A DNA stretch of 64,000 nt from Simplicispira sp. 125 (GCF_003096555.1 NZ_QEKM01000001.1:3844001-3908000); one strand, 5' to 3'. Shown: positions 25,346 through 35,746, numbered from the stretch's first letter. Made by a program: numbers and translations. Notes: generated by a model from the sequence alone, not told the origin.

Positions 25346-26160
25346 GGGAGTTCTGCCGTGCTGTTTGCCTGCCCCGCCACCGAGAATTTCTTCCGTTAGC
25401 GCATCGACCACATGATCGACCTGCGCCATCTGCTGGCCGTGCTGGCCTCGCGCATGTCCTGGCGGCAAATCGAGGCCTCGGTGGCCCATCTGTTCTTGCG
25501 CAAGGCTCGCGCTGGCGTTGCCATGCCCGATCTGGATCTCTTTGGTGAACAGGTGCAGCGCGCTGCTGTACCTCAAGCACGCCTTCAACGGATCCGACGA
25601 AGGCGTGGTCGCGCTGACTCCCCCCGCTGGCAGTTCTTCTCGGGCTGCGCCTATTACGAAGACCGCCAGCCCTGCGACGCCACCACCGTGGTCAAGTTCC
25701 GTCAGTTGCTGGGCGAGGAAGGCGGGGAAGAACTGCTGTCGCAGACCATCAACGTGGCAGTGGACCTCCAACTGAACGAGCAACTGGAGCAGGCAGCGAT
25801 CCTGATGCAGGACAGCGGGGCCTAGCTAGCGACGGTATTCGTCGATCTGGGCTATCGGGGCAAGTCCAGGCGGATCAGCGGGCAACAGAGAAAGCTGCTC
25901 AAGCGGCGCCAGGCCATTGAGCCGATCATTGGCCACCTCAAGAGTGATCACCGCATGGATCGTGGCCCTCTCAAGGGTCAGCAGGGTGATCGGCTGCATG
26001 CACTGCTGTGCGCGGCGGGCTACAACATCCGCTGGCTGCTGCGCCAGATCGCGGGTCTATCGCCAACGTGGTCGCTGGCGCTGCGCAAACGGCTCGACTT
26101 CGCGCTCACCAGGTCAGCATCTCACCTGGGCTTGGCTTGAAAACGGATAAATCAGGGACG
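25346..26160 (+). mobile_element. Decayed IS5-family transposase remnant
   Basis: Fragments read like an IS5-family transposase: RIDHMIDLRHLLAVLASRMS near the start, preceded by an in-frame TAG at 25397; ALLYLKHAFNGSDEGVV in a shifted frame around 25565-25612; WQFFSGCAYYEDRQPCDATT; then, after a TAG at 25823 and a large internal deletion, VFVDLGYRGK and RQAIEPIIGHLKSDHRMDRG to AAGYNIRWLLRQIAG. The segment with the first catalytic Asp is missing, so it cannot be active. It ends about 40 bp from the 3' end of kdpE. Confidence 0.85.
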
Positions 26161-26203
26161 ACTCATTAGACATGCGGTCATTTGTGCACATTGAAGCGTA
26201 GGT

Positions 26204-26908
26204 TTATGCAACAAACCGATAGCCGATCCCTGCCTCGGTGCGCAGATGTCGGGGCATGGCGGGGTTGTCCTCCACCTTCTTGCGCAGGTTGGCCATGTGC
26301 ACGCGCACGTAGTGCGTGTCGTCCGCATGGCCGGGGCCCCACACGGCCTTGAGCAGTTGCTGGTGGGTGATGACGCGGTCGGGCTGCGACGCCAGGTGGG
26401 TGAGCAGCTTGTATTCGATGGGCGTGAGGTGCAGCGGCTGGCCGGCGCGCTCGGCGGTGCGGCGAGCGAGGTCGATGCGGACATCGCCAAAGGCAATCAG
26501 TGGGTCGCCGCCGGGCGTCTGCTGGTAGTGGCGCCGCAGTTGCGCGCGCACGCGGGCCATGAGTTCGCCGGCGCCAAAGGGTTTGACCAAGTAGTCGTCG
26601 GCACCGGCATCGAGCGCGGCGATTTTGTCCGCCTCCTGGCTGCGCGCCGAGAGCACGATCACCGGCACCGTGGACCAACTGCGCAGGCCGCGGATCACTT
26701 CAATGCCATCGCCGTCGGGCAGGCCCAGGTCGAGCACAACGAGGTCGGGGCGGCGCGTGCCAGCTTCAATCAGGCCGCGGGCTACGCTGTCGGCCTCGTG
26801 CACGGTGTGCCCCTCGGCGCCCAGCGCCAGGCGGACGAAGCGGCGAATGGCGGCTTCGTCCTCGACGACCAGAATGCTGTGGCCCGCAGGCTTTTCAGGT
26901 GTGCTCAT
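26204..26908 (-). CDS. kdpE: Response regulator KdpE
   Basis: A 234-aa OmpR-type regulator with receiver phospho-acceptor in VVLDLGLPDGDG, switch Lys in YLVKPFGAGEL, and a C-terminal winged helix including LTPIEYKLLTHLASQ and YVRVHMANLRKK. It activates the kdp operon under potassium limitation or osmotic upshift together with KdpD. The ATG at 26908 overlaps the kdpD stop (ATGA); the frame extends further upstream only as a shadow inside kdpD. It is the last gene of the operon, directly followed by IS5 debris that may have altered its transcript end. Confidence 0.95.
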   Translation of the reverse strand: MSTPEKPAGHSILVVEDEAAIRRFVRLALGAEGHTVHEADSVARGLIEAGTRRPDLVVLDLGLPDGDGIEVIRGLRSWSTVPVIVLSARSQEADKIAALDAGADDYLVKPFGAGELMARVRAQLRRHYQQTPGGDPLIAFGDVRIDLARRTAERAGQPLHLTPIEYKLLTHLASQPDRVITHQQLLKAVWGPGHADDTHYVRVHMANLRKKVEDNPAMPRHLRTEAGIGYRFVA

Positions 26909-29607
26909 GGTGTCGCGCCCTGTCCGGTGCCGTCGTCCTGCGGAGGCTCTCCGCGCGGCAGGGCGATGGTGAAGCGGGCGCCTGCAATGCGGCCCTGCGC
27001 GCGCCGGTTGCTGCCCTGGATGCGCCCGCCGTGCGCCTGCACGATGGCGCGGCAGATGGCCAGGCCCAGGCCCACGCCCGGCAGCGGGCTTTCGCGGTTG
27101 CCGCGCTCGAACTTCTCGAAAATGCGCTCTTCCGCGCCCTCGGGCAAACCCGGGCCTTCGTCGTCCACCCACAGCAGCACCTCCCGCGCGGCGGCCTCGG
27201 CGCCCAGGGTGATGGCGCTTCCGCTGGGCGTGTACTTGGCGGCGTTCTCCAACAGGTTGACGAGCACGCGCTCGAACAGCACGGCGTCGAGGTGCAGCAG
27301 CGGCAGGTCGGCCGGCAGGTTTACGTGCAGGGCGCGGCCGGCCAGTGCCTTGCTACTTGCCACCAGCGCGCTGCCCACTACCTCTTCGAGCGGTTGCCAG
27401 TCGCGGTGCAGGGGTGCAGCGCCTGCCTCCAGCCGGGCCATGTCGAGCAGGTTGTTGACCTGCGCACTCATGCGCAGCGCCGAGTCGCGGATGGCATCGG
27501 AGACTTCGCGCTGGGCGGCGCTCAAGGGCGGATCGGTCAGGTCGAGGGCGTCGGACAGGCCCACCAGCGAGGCCAGCGGCGTGCGCAAGTCGTGCGAGAT
27601 GGCCGACAGCAGCGCGTTGCGCAGCCGCTCGGACTCGATCTGCACGGTGCTGGTGCGCGCCACTTCGATGTAGTGGATGCGTTCGAGCGAAATCGCCAGC
27701 AGCGAGGCGCAGGTATCGAGCAGGCGCATCGGCTCAGGGCCGAGCGGCGCGCTGCCCAAGAGCTCCAGCACCAGCACGCCGCGCACGCGCATGGGCGCTT
27801 TGAGCGGCACGACGAGGCACGGGCTGGCCGGCAGCGTGCCGGTGCCGCGCCCGGCGGACTCGGCATGGTCGAATGACCACTGCGCAACGCCCAGGTCCAC
27901 CGGCGCCTCGGCCCCCGCGAGCGGCTCAAGGTGGTTGGCGTCGTCGGCCACCAGCAGGCTGGAGCGGGCGCGGAACTCGGCGCGCAGGAAGCGGGCGGCA
28001 ATCTCGCCCACCTGCTCGGGCAGCAGCGCGGCCGACAGGTCGCGCGACATATCGTAGAGGCTGCGCACCCGGCGCTCGCGCTGCATGGCCGCCGCCGCCT
28101 GCACCTTGAGCCCAGCGGTAAGCTGCCCCACCACCAGCGCTACCACGAGCATCACGGCAAAAGTGACCAGGTACTGCACGTCGCTGACCGCCAGCGAAAA
28201 GCGCGGCGGCACGAAAAACAAGTCGAACAAGGCCACGCCCAGAAAGGCCGCCAACACCGCCGGGCCGCGCCCAAAGCGCAGCCCTACGCCGACCACCACC
28301 AGCAGGAACAGCATGACGATGTTGCTCAGCTCGAGCACACCCGTCATGGGCGTTGCCAGCAGCGCCAGTAGCGTGCAGGCCGTGGCCGCTGCGGCGTACC
28401 CGCGCCACGCGCTGCCCGCCGCTTCATCCGGAGTGCGCGGTGCGCGTGCGAGGTCGGGCGCCGGTGCGCCGGGCCTGGTTGGCAGGGCCACCTGCAAGAC
28501 GTCGAGGTCGTCCGCGCTGCGCACCAGCTGGTCTGCCAGCGCCCGCCGCCAGCGCCCGCGCGTACCCCGCCCCAGCACCAGGCGCACAAGGTTGTGCTCG
28601 CGCGCATAGCGCACCAGCGCGGCTGCAGGCTCCGGCGCCGAGAGCGTCGCTGTGGTTGCCCCGAGCTCGCTGGCCAGCTTGAGCACTTTCAGCGCCTGCG
28701 CGTTGTCGAGGGCGCCGGTCTCCACATGCACCGCGTGCCAGGGCACATCGAGCTGCGTGGCCATGCGGGCACAGCTGCGCACCACTTTCTCACCGGCAGC
28801 GCCCGGGCCCACGCACGCCAGCAGCGCCTCCCGGTTGGCCCACACCGGCTGCACGGACACCGAACGCCGGTAGGCACGCACCTCTCCATCGACCCGGTCG
28901 GCCGTGCGGCGCAGGGCCAGCTCGCGCAGGGCCAACAGGTTGCCCTTGCGAAAGAAGTTGGCGGCGGCGCGTTCGGCCTGCTGCGGCACATACACCTTGC
29001 CGGCTTTGAGACGCGCCAGCAGTTCGTCGGGCGGCAGGTCGACCACCACCACCTCGTCGGCGTCGTCGAACACCCGGTCTGGCACGGTTTCCCACACGCG
29101 GATGCCGGTGATGCCGCTGACCACGTCGTTCAGGCTCTCGAGGTGCTGGACGTTCATCGTCGTCCAGACATCAATGCCCGCAGCGAGCAATTCTTCCGCG
29201 TCCTGCCAGCGCTTGGGGTGGCGCGAACCGGCGGCGTTGCTGTGGGCCAGCTCGTCCAGCAGAACCAGGGCGCGGGGATCGCCGCCGTGCGCAGCGCCAA
29301 ACTGCAAGGCCCCTTCCAGATCGAATTCAGGCAGCGTACGCCCATGGTTCGCAACCTGGCTGGGCGCAAGCCGCGCCAGCCCCGCGGCCATGGCTTCGGT
29401 CTCGCCGCGGCCATGGGTTTCGACCACGCCGACCAGCAAGGGCGTTCCTTGCGCCTTTGCGGCCTGGGCCGCAGACAGCATGGCGTAGGTTTTGCCCACA
29501 CCGGCATTGGCCCCAAAGAAGATCTTGAGCCGCCCACGCCGCGCCCGCACCTCGTCGCGCTGTACTTGCTCGAGCAGTTGGTCGGGATTGGGGCGGGCGT
29601 CGCTCAT
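26905..29607 (-). CDS. kdpD: Sensor histidine kinase KdpD
   Basis: A full-length KdpD of 900 aa. The N-terminal KdpD domain starts RGRLKIFFGANAGVGKTYAM with a Walker A-like loop and continues with VVDLPPDELLARLKAGKVY. A Usp-like domain (about 250-380) and four closely spaced membrane helices (about 405-500) follow. Then come a GAF-like domain, the phospho-acceptor AISHDLRTPLASLVG and a HATPase with NLLENAAKYTPSG and GLGLAICRAIV. It senses low K+ or ionic strength and phosphorylates KdpE. It is separated from kdpC by 58 bp, in the usual order C-D-E. Confidence 0.96.
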   Translation of the reverse strand: MSDARPNPDQLLEQVQRDEVRARRGRLKIFFGANAGVGKTYAMLSAAQAAKAQGTPLLVGVVETHGRGETEAMAAGLARLAPSQVANHGRTLPEFDLEGALQFGAAHGGDPRALVLLDELAHSNAAGSRHPKRWQDAEELLAAGIDVWTTMNVQHLESLNDVVSGITGIRVWETVPDRVFDDADEVVVVDLPPDELLARLKAGKVYVPQQAERAAANFFRKGNLLALRELALRRTADRVDGEVRAYRRSVSVQPVWANREALLACVGPGAAGEKVVRSCARMATQLDVPWHAVHVETGALDNAQALKVLKLASELGATTATLSAPEPAAALVRYAREHNLVRLVLGRGTRGRWRRALADQLVRSADDLDVLQVALPTRPGAPAPDLARAPRTPDEAAGSAWRGYAAAATACTLLALLATPMTGVLELSNIVMLFLLVVVGVGLRFGRGPAVLAAFLGVALFDLFFVPPRFSLAVSDVQYLVTFAVMLVVALVVGQLTAGLKVQAAAAMQRERRVRSLYDMSRDLSAALLPEQVGEIAARFLRAEFRARSSLLVADDANHLEPLAGAEAPVDLGVAQWSFDHAESAGRGTGTLPASPCLVVPLKAPMRVRGVLVLELLGSAPLGPEPMRLLDTCASLLAISLERIHYIEVARTSTVQIESERLRNALLSAISHDLRTPLASLVGLSDALDLTDPPLSAAQREVSDAIRDSALRMSAQVNNLLDMARLEAGAAPLHRDWQPLEEVVGSALVASSKALAGRALHVNLPADLPLLHLDAVLFERVLVNLLENAAKYTPSGSAITLGAEAAAREVLLWVDDEGPGLPEGAEERIFEKFERGNRESPLPGVGLGLAICRAIVQAHGGRIQGSNRRAQGRIAGARFTIALPRGEPPQDDGTGQGATP

Positions 29608-29665
29608 CGGTAGCTACTGTAGAGCAGGTGGCGCCACACGCACGCAAGCGGTGGCCAGCGCCGCT

Positions 29666-30244
29666 TCAGGCACGGGGCAAGGCATCGAGCGCCAGGTTGA
29701 GCCGCAGCACGTTCACGCGCGGCTCGCCCAGAAAGCCCAGCAGCGTGCCTTCGGTGTGCTCTGCCACCAGCGCCTGCACCCGCTGCGGCGGCAGGCCCAA
29801 AGCACGGGCCACCCGGTTGACCTGGTAGTCGGCGGCAGCGCGGCTGATGTGCGGGTCAAGCCCGCTGGCGGAGGTGGTCACCAGGTCCACCGGCACCGGG
29901 GCCGTGTTGCCCGGGTCCGCCGCACGCAGCGCTGCGATGCGCGCCGAAACGGCCTCGGCCAAGGCCGGATTGCTGGGCCCCAGGTTGGAGCCCGAGGACG
30001 CTGCGGCGTTGTAGGGATCGGGCGCAGTGGCCGATGGCCGGCTCCAGAAATGGCCAGGCTGCGAAAACGGCTGGCCGATCAGCGCGGAGCCGACCACCAC
30101 GCCCTTCGCCTTCACCAGACTGCCGTTGGCCTGGTCGGGGAACAGCACCTGTGCCAGACCCGTGACAGCCAGCGGATACGCCAGGCCTGTAACGAGGGAA
30201 AGCACGACAAAAAGCACCAGGGTAGGACGAAACGAGAATGTCAT
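29666..30244 (-). CDS. kdpC: Potassium-transporting ATPase subunit KdpC
   Basis: A 192-aa single-span subunit that stabilises the KdpFABC complex at the inner membrane. The N-terminal helix [20 protein letters not shown] is followed by family motifs [39 protein letters not shown] and [25 protein letters not shown] five bases upstream supports the ATG at 30244. It begins 19 bp after kdpB. Confidence 0.96.
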   Translation of the reverse strand: MTFSFRPTLVLFVVLSLVTGLAYPLAVTGLAQVLFPDQANGSLVKAKGVVVGSALIGQPFSQPGHFWSRPSATAPDPYNAAASSGSNLGPSNPALAEAVSARIAALRAADPGNTAPVPVDLVTTSASGLDPHISRAAADYQVNRVARALGLPPQRVQALVAEHTEGTLLGFLGEPRVNVLRLNLALDALPRA

Positions 30245-30263
30245 AGCACCTCCGGAACAAAAA

Positions 30264-32333
30264 TCAGACCACGCCCAGCGCTGCCAGCGCCAGGTCGATG
30301 AGCTTGATACCCACGAACGGCACCACCACACCGCCCAGGCCGTAGAGGGCGAGATTGCGGCGCAACAGCGCTGCGGCGCCCACCGGGCGGTAGCGCACCC
30401 CTTTGAGCGCCAGCGGAATCAGGAAGACGATGACCAGCGCGTTGAAAACCACCGCCGAAAGAATCGCCGAGTTAGGACTGGCCAGCTGCATCACGTTCAA
30501 GGCCGAGAGCTGCGGGTAGGTGCCCACGAACGCGGCCGGCACGATGGCAAAGTATTTAGCCAGATCGTTGGCAATGCTGAAGGTGGTGAGCGAGCCACGC
30601 GTCATCAGCATCTGCTTGCCGGTCTCGACGATTTCGATCAGCTTGGTCGGGTCGCTGTCGAGGTCCACCATGTTGCCGGCCTCCTTGGCGGCCTGCGTGC
30701 CGGTGTTCATGGCCACGGCCACATCGGCCTGGGCCAGCGCCGGCGCATCGTTGGTGCCGTCGCCCGTCATGGCCACCAGTTGGCCGGCTGCCTGGTACTC
30801 CCGGATGCGTTCGAGCTTGGCTTCAGGCGTGGCTTCGGCAAGAAAGTCGTCCACCCCCGCTTCGGCCGCGATGGCCGCCGCCGTGAGGCGGTTGTCGCCA
30901 GTGACCATCACCGTCTTGATGCCCATGCGGCGCAGCTCGGCAAAGCGCTCCTTGATGCCGGGCTTGACGATGTCCTTGAGCTCGATGGCACCCAGCACGC
31001 GGGCACCCTCGCTCACCACCAGCGGCGTGCTGCCGCGGCGGGCGATGCTGTCCACCACAGCCTGCAGCGCGGCCGGGAAATCACCGCCCAGCGCCTGAAC
31101 ATGCCGCCGGATCGCATCGGCCGCGCCCTTGCGCAGGCTGCGGCCGCCAGGCAAGTCGACACCGCTCATGCGCGTTTGCGCGGTGAAGGGCACACACTGC
31201 GCGTCCAGCGCTGCAGCGCTTCGTTCAGCCAGTTGGAATTTCTGGCGTGCCAGCACCACGATGCTTCGGCCTTCGGGTGTTTCATCGGCCACCGACGCGA
31301 GCTGTGCCGCTTCGGCCAGCGCGGCCTCGTTCACGCCCGGCGCCGGGGCAAAGGCGCTGGCCTGGCGGTTACCCAGGGTGATGGTGCCGGTCTTGTCGAG
31401 CAGCAGCACATCCACGTCGCCCGCCGCTTCCACCGCGCGGCCGGAGGTGGCGATCACGTTGGCCTGCATCATGCGGCTCATGCCCGCCACGCCAATGGCA
31501 GAAAGGAGGCCTGCAATGGTGGTGGGAATCAGGCACACCAGCAGCGCAACCAGCACCACCAGGCTCACGGGTTCACCGGCGCCACCGGCGGCAACGCCAA
31601 ACTGCGAAAACGGCAGCAAGGTGACCACCACGCTCAGGAACACGATGGTCAGCGCCACCAGCAAGATGGTGAGCGCAATCTCGTTGGGCGTCTTCTGCCG
31701 CTTGGCGTTCTCCACCATGCCAATCATGCGGTCGATAAAGGTCTCGCCCGGATTCACCGAGACGCGCACCACGATCCAGTCGGACAGCACCCGCGTGCCC
31801 CCGGTAACGGAGCTGAAGTCACCGCCCGACTCGCGGATCACCGGGGCCGACTCGCCCGTAATGGCGCTCTCGTCCACCGAGGCCACGCCCAGGATGACTT
31901 CGCCATCGGCGGGCACCGTGTCACCCGCTTCCACCAGCACCAGGTCTTCGCGCTTGAGCTGGTCGGCTTCCATGGGTAGCCACGCCATGGCCGCGCGCGT
32001 GGCAGGCACCGGGGCGCCCTTGGGTAATTGCTTGGCCCAGGTCTCTTTCTTGAGCCCGCGCAGCGACGCCGCCTGCGCCTTGCTGCGCCCCTCGGCCAGC
32101 GCTTCCGCCATGTTGGCAAACAGCACGGTGAACCACAGCCACAGCGCGACCAAGGCGGTGAACAGGCTGGGTTCGGAGAGCGCGAGCGCGGTCGTGAAGG
32201 CGCTGCCCACGTACACCACAAACATCACCGGATTGCGCCACTGCACGCGCGGGTCCAGTTTCTTGAGTGCCTCCAGAAGCGCCGGGCGCAAAAGCGCGGG
32301 GTCGAACAGGGTCGGGGTGGTGTGGCGTGTCAT
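30264..32333 (-). CDS. kdpB: Potassium-transporting P-type ATPase subunit KdpB
   Basis: The 689-aa catalytic subunit of the Kdp pump. It has the phosphorylation site [13 protein letters not shown], the TGES-type actuator motif [15 protein letters not shown], the hinge [20 protein letters not shown], and terminal helices that include [23 protein letters not shown] hydrolysis here drives high-affinity K+ uptake through KdpA. The ATG at 32333 overlaps the kdpA stop (ATGA); the longer open frame upstream lies inside kdpA and is spurious. Confidence 0.97.
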   Translation of the reverse strand: MTRHTTPTLFDPALLRPALLEALKKLDPRVQWRNPVMFVVYVGSAFTTALALSEPSLFTALVALWLWFTVLFANMAEALAEGRSKAQAASLRGLKKETWAKQLPKGAPVPATRAAMAWLPMEADQLKREDLVLVEAGDTVPADGEVILGVASVDESAITGESAPVIRESGGDFSSVTGGTRVLSDWIVVRVSVNPGETFIDRMIGMVENAKRQKTPNEIALTILLVALTIVFLSVVVTLLPFSQFGVAAGGAGEPVSLVVLVALLVCLIPTTIAGLLSAIGVAGMSRMMQANVIATSGRAVEAAGDVDVLLLDKTGTITLGNRQASAFAPAPGVNEAALAEAAQLASVADETPEGRSIVVLARQKFQLAERSAAALDAQCVPFTAQTRMSGVDLPGGRSLRKGAADAIRRHVQALGGDFPAALQAVVDSIARRGSTPLVVSEGARVLGAIELKDIVKPGIKERFAELRRMGIKTVMVTGDNRLTAAAIAAEAGVDDFLAEATPEAKLERIREYQAAGQLVAMTGDGTNDAPALAQADVAVAMNTGTQAAKEAGNMVDLDSDPTKLIEIVETGKQMLMTRGSLTTFSIANDLAKYFAIVPAAFVGTYPQLSALNVMQLASPNSAILSAVVFNALVIVFLIPLALKGVRYRPVGAAALLRRNLALYGLGGVVVPFVGIKLIDLALAALGVV

Positions 32334-34042
32334 TTCAGGGGCTCCACCAGCGTCAGGTGCTCCACCACCGGGCCCAGGGCCAGGGCGGGAACGTAGTTCA
32401 AAAGACCCACCAGCAGCACGGTGCCAATCAACAGTCCGACAAAGAGCGGCCCGTGCGTGGGCAGCGTCCCGGCGGTGGCGGTTGCACGCTTCTTGCCCGC
32501 CAGCGAGCCCGCCATGGCCAGCACCGCCACGATGACGCCAAAGCGCCCGAACCACATGGCTGCGGCGAGCAGCACGTTGTAGAAAGGTGTATTGGCCGAG
32601 AGGCCGGCGAACGCACTGCCGTTGTTGTTGGCAGCCGAGGTCAAGGCATACAGGATTTCACTGAAGCCGTGCGGCCCCGGGTTCAAAATGCCCGCCCGCC
32701 CCGCCTCGGTGCCTACGGCCAGGGCGGTGCCGAGCAGCACCAGCAAGGGCGTGATGAGAATGGCGAGCGAGACCATCTTCATCTCGTTCGCTTCGATTTT
32801 CTTGCCCAGGTATTCTGGGGTTCGGCCAATCATCAGCCCGGCAATGAACACTGCCAGCATGGCGAACACCAGCATGCCGTAGAGGCCCGTGCCGACCCCG
32901 CCGAACACCACCTCGCCCAACTGCATCAGCACCATGGGCACGGCGCCGCCCAGCGGCGTGAAGCTGTCGTGCATGCTGTTGACCGCGCCGCAGCTCGCCG
33001 CCGTGGTGACCGCGGCAAACAGCGTGCTGGCGTTGATGCCAAAGCGCGCCTCTTTGCCTTCCATGTTGCCGCCGGGCTGGCTGGAGCTGGCCGCTTGGTC
33101 TACGCCCAGTGCGGTGAGCGCCGGGTTGCCTGCTTGCTCGGCCCAGTTGACGGTGACGGCAAAAACCACGAACAGCACGGTCATGGCGGCCAGTACGGCG
33201 AAGCCTTGGCGCCTGTCTCCGACCATGCGCCCGAACACCAGGCACAGCGCGGCGGGGATGATGAAAATCGCCAGCATCTGCAGTGCGTTGGTGATCGCGC
33301 TGGGGTTCTCGAACGGGTGCGCAGAATTGGCGTTGAAGAAGCCGCCACCATTGGTGCCCAGCATCTTGATGGCCAGTTGCGAAGCGACCGGGCCCAGGGC
33401 CAGCTGCGTGCTGCCACCCTCGACGCCGGTGGTGCTCACATACGCGGAAAGGGTCTGGACCACGCCCAGCCCGGCAAACGCCAGCGCCAGCAGAAACGAC
33501 AGCGGCAGCAGCACCCACAGCGTGGCGCGGGTGAGGTCCACCCAGACGTTGCCGATGGTGGCCGCGCTGTGGCGCGCAAAGCCGCGCACCAGCGCCACCA
33601 CCACCACGATGCCGGTGGCGGCCGACAGGAAGTTCTGCACCGCCAGTCCCAGCATTTGCGTCAGGTAGCCCATGGTGGTCTCGCCGCCATAGCCCTGCCA
33701 ATTGGTGTTGGTGACAAAGCTCACTGCCGTGTTGAAGGCCGAATCGGCAGACACCGCAGCAAAGCCCTGCGGGTTGAGCGGCAGCGGCATTTGCAGACGC
33801 TGCAAGGCGTACACAAAAAACAGTCCGAGGGTATTGAACAGCAGCAAGCCCAGGGCATAGCGCACCCAGCCCGTCTCTTGCGCGGCATCGACACCCGCGA
33901 GCCGCCACAGCGGCGACTCGAGCTTGCGACCCAGCGCGAATCGCCCGTCCATGACCGCGTCGATGGCGCGGGACAGCGGCCAGGCCAGTGCAAAAAGCAC
34001 CAGCAGGAACGCCCCCAGTTGCACGATGGCGCCGGTAGTCAT
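32330..34042 (-). CDS. kdpA: Potassium-transporting ATPase subunit KdpA
   Basis: The 570-aa K+-channel-like subunit with about ten membrane helices. Selectivity-filter-type segments are visible as [32 protein letters not shown] and [11 protein letters not shown]. It starts [15 protein letters not shown], overlapping the kdpF stop by the ATGA arrangement, so kdpF, kdpA and kdpB are translationally coupled. Confidence 0.97.
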   Translation of the reverse strand: MTTGAIVQLGAFLLVLFALAWPLSRAIDAVMDGRFALGRKLESPLWRLAGVDAAQETGWVRYALGLLLFNTLGLFFVYALQRLQMPLPLNPQGFAAVSADSAFNTAVSFVTNTNWQGYGGETTMGYLTQMLGLAVQNFLSAATGIVVVVALVRGFARHSAATIGNVWVDLTRATLWVLLPLSFLLALAFAGLGVVQTLSAYVSTTGVEGGSTQLALGPVASQLAIKMLGTNGGGFFNANSAHPFENPSAITNALQMLAIFIIPAALCLVFGRMVGDRRQGFAVLAAMTVLFVVFAVTVNWAEQAGNPALTALGVDQAASSSQPGGNMEGKEARFGINASTLFAAVTTAASCGAVNSMHDSFTPLGGAVPMVLMQLGEVVFGGVGTGLYGMLVFAMLAVFIAGLMIGRTPEYLGKKIEANEMKMVSLAILITPLLVLLGTALAVGTEAGRAGILNPGPHGFSEILYALTSAANNNGSAFAGLSANTPFYNVLLAAAMWFGRFGVIVAVLAMAGSLAGKKRATATAGTLPTHGPLFVGLLIGTVLLVGLLNYVPALALGPVVEHLTLVEPLK

Positions 34043-34131
34043 GAAAAATCCTCAGGCCGCAGCAGCACGGCGACGAGGTACACAAAGAGCCCGCCCGCAA
34101 GCGCGCCAGCCAGCCAGTACCAGGCACTCAT
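34039..34131 (-). CDS. kdpF: KdpF, small membrane subunit of Kdp ATPase
   Basis: A 30-aa single-helix peptide beginning [20 protein letters not shown] and ending [10 protein letters not shown], which carries the typical KdpF C-terminal LLRPEDF motif. KdpF lines the KdpA/KdpB interface and stabilises the complex. It overlaps kdpA at its stop and the preceding small gene at its start. Confidence 0.93.
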   Translation of the reverse strand: MSAWYWLAGALAGGLFVYLVAVLLRPEDFS

Positions 34132-34229
34132 GGTCGTGCCTGCGGACGCTGCAGCCGTTCGCAGCCCTTGACGAGCGCCACAGGCAGCAGCCAGAAAAGG
34201 CCCGCCAGGGCCAGATAAACCATGTCCAT
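34128..34229 (-). CDS. 33-aa small membrane protein heading the kdp operon
   Basis: Starts MDMVYLALAGLFWLLPVALV and continues [13 protein letters not shown]: one hydrophobic helix followed by a basic tail. GAGGA lies eight bases before the ATG at 34229 and the stop overlaps the kdpF ATG, so the gene is embedded in the operon like a genuine subunit. Similar short peptides with a KxCERL-like tail occur, from memory, just before kdpF in other bacteria, usually unnamed. Its role (complex assembly or translational coupling) is not known. Confidence 0.7.
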   Translation of the reverse strand: MDMVYLALAGLFWLLPVALVKGCERLQRPQARP

Positions 34230-34280
34230 ATCCGTAATCCTCACAACTTCATTGGCAATGGTGAGATGCTAGAAACCGCT

Positions 34281-34332
34281 GCATCAAGTTGGTACCAAGA
34301 ACCGAAGGTCGGTTATCAAGAAAGCATCAAGA
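34281..34332 (-). promoter_or_regulatory. Candidate KdpE-type regulatory region upstream of kdp
   Basis: GCATCAAG occurs at 34281-34288 and again at 34324-34331 in the same orientation, 43 bp apart (about four helical turns). Between them are ACCAAGAA and ATCAAGAAA, related CAAGA units, plus the dyad ACCGA-AGG-TCGGT. It lies 52-103 bp upstream of the first gene of the operon. Binding by KdpE is inference from position and repetition only. Confidence 0.35.
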
Positions 34333-34379
34333 CCGCCGCAGCAAGGCAACGCACACAAGGCCGGGCGCACAGCCAGTGA

Positions 34380-34828
34380 AGCCAGCAGCACCCAGACCGC
34401 ACCAGGGGCAGGTTCCACCATCCGCGCGAGTACCTACCAATACGACGCCAACGGCCACCGCACCAGCCGCACCATCACCGAATCGCTGAGCGCAGCCAAC
34501 CGCAGCGCCAGCCTCAGTGCCCGCCTGCCCGGAGGCCCCAACCCGCCAGAACTGCTGGCCAGCTACCGCTACAGCGCAGACAACCTGCGCGCAGAAAAGC
34601 AACTCAGTGACCTGGGCCTGGGCAACGCCAGCCAAGCCAGCGCAAGCGCTGCCCCCAGCCCCCAGCACAAGCCCCCTGGCCTACGAACGCACCCAATGGG
34701 ACGGCCTGCACGCACGGCGCAGCTTTGAAATCACAGGTGCCAACAACACCCAGACCCGGCGCAGCGACACCGACGCCGCAGTGCTGGCAGGCAACACCGC
34801 TCCCTGGTTGTTCAGCCGCACCGAATAG
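34380..34828 (+). pseudogene. RHS/YD-repeat protein remnant, frameshifted
   Basis: The frame without a start codon contains STYQYDANGHRTSR and SYRYSADNLRAEKQ, the tyrosine-aspartate repeat style of RHS proteins. Around 34640-34690 it must shift by one to continue as AYERTQWDGLHARRSFEITG up to a TAG at 34826-34828. The missing start, the frameshift and the short length show a decayed fragment of a large polymorphic-toxin or cell-surface RHS gene. It lies upstream of kdp, and no other RHS parts are in the window. Confidence 0.65.
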
Positions 34829-34864
34829 ACCAAGCGTGAGGGGTGTCGTCTGCCCAGGACCGTA

Positions 34865-35746
34865 TCAGTCACGCCAGGGCGGCGCCTCGATACGGTCGGT
34901 CTCGCCCGGAATCGGGGCGAACCGGTGCTGCAACCAGTCATCTGCGGCACGGGCCATGCGCTCGCGCTGCGTGGATACGAAGTTCCACCACATGCGCACG
35001 GGTTGCTCCAGCGGCGCGCCACCGATGACGACCAGCCGCACTTCCTTGTTCCCGGCGCTGAGCTGGGCTCCCTGGCCAGGGGCCAGCACCACCATCTCCG
35101 CTGCGGCGACTGCCTGGCCGTCCAGTGCGTAGTCTTGGCCGACGCCATAGACTGCCAGCTCCGGCACCAACGGGGGCAAGGTGAAATGGGTGTTCGCTGC
35201 CATCGTGATGTCGAGGTACACGGTCTCGGACGCAGTACGCACCGGGCTCGTGCGGTCGAAGGCGCTGCCCACCAGGACGCGGACCTGAACGCCGGGCGCT
35301 GCGTCAACGACAGGAATGTCGGCCGCAGCCACATGCTGGAAGGCCGGCTCGCAGTCTTCCAGTGCCGGGGGCAGTGCCACCCAAAGCTGCAGGCCGTGCG
35401 TGAGGCGCGATCGTCCGCGGTCTGCTTCGTGGGTGCGTTCACTGTGCACGATGCCGCGCCCCGCCGTCATCCAGTTCACCGCGCCAGGCTCGATGAGCTG
35501 CACGCTGCCGATGCTGTCGCGGTGCATCTGTCGGCCCTCGAAGAGATAGGTGACAGTGGCCAGGCCGATGTGCGGGTGGCCGCCGACATCGCTGTCGACC
35601 TCCGGCGCGAGCGTCGCGGGGCCGAACTCGTCAAAAAATACAAAAGGTCCGACGGATCTGCGCTCCTGCGCAGGCAGCGTGCGGCGCACGCGAAGTCCCG
35701 GTGCGAGGTCGGTCATGCGGCCGTGAAGGCGAAGGGTTTCGTTCAT
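34865..35746 (-). CDS. Pirin family protein
   Basis: A 293-aa bicupin of the pirin family. The metal-site residues are visible as GGHPHIGLATVTYLFEG (HxH) and GRGIVHSERT (H and E) in the N-terminal cupin, and the C-terminal cupin domain is complete. Bacterial pirins can act as quercetin dioxygenase-like enzymes or as redox-linked partners of metabolic enzymes; the exact role here is open. AAGGAG seven bases upstream supports the ATG at 35746. A truncated second pirin lies directly upstream. Confidence 0.88.
   Translation of the reverse strand: MNETLRLHGRMTDLAPGLRVRRTLPAQERRSVGPFVFFDEFGPATLAPEVDSDVGGHPHIGLATVTYLFEGRQMHRDSIGSVQLIEPGAVNWMTAGRGIVHSERTHEADRGRSRLTHGLQLWVALPPALEDCEPAFQHVAAADIPVVDAAPGVQVRVLVGSAFDRTSPVRTASETVYLDITMAANTHFTLPPLVPELAVYGVGQDYALDGQAVAAAEMVVLAPGQGAQLSAGNKEVRLVVIGGAPLEQPVRMWWNFVSTQRERMARAADDWLQHRFAPIPGETDRIEAPPWRD

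Noticed and set aside
26140-26152. AAATCAGGGA near the IS5 right end as a further regulator site
   Set aside because: It lacks the TACC half and belongs to the insertion-sequence remnant, so it is probably chance.
25346-26160. Possible intact IS5-family element
   Set aside because: Internal stops, a frame shift and a large deletion removing part of the catalytic core show it is a relic.
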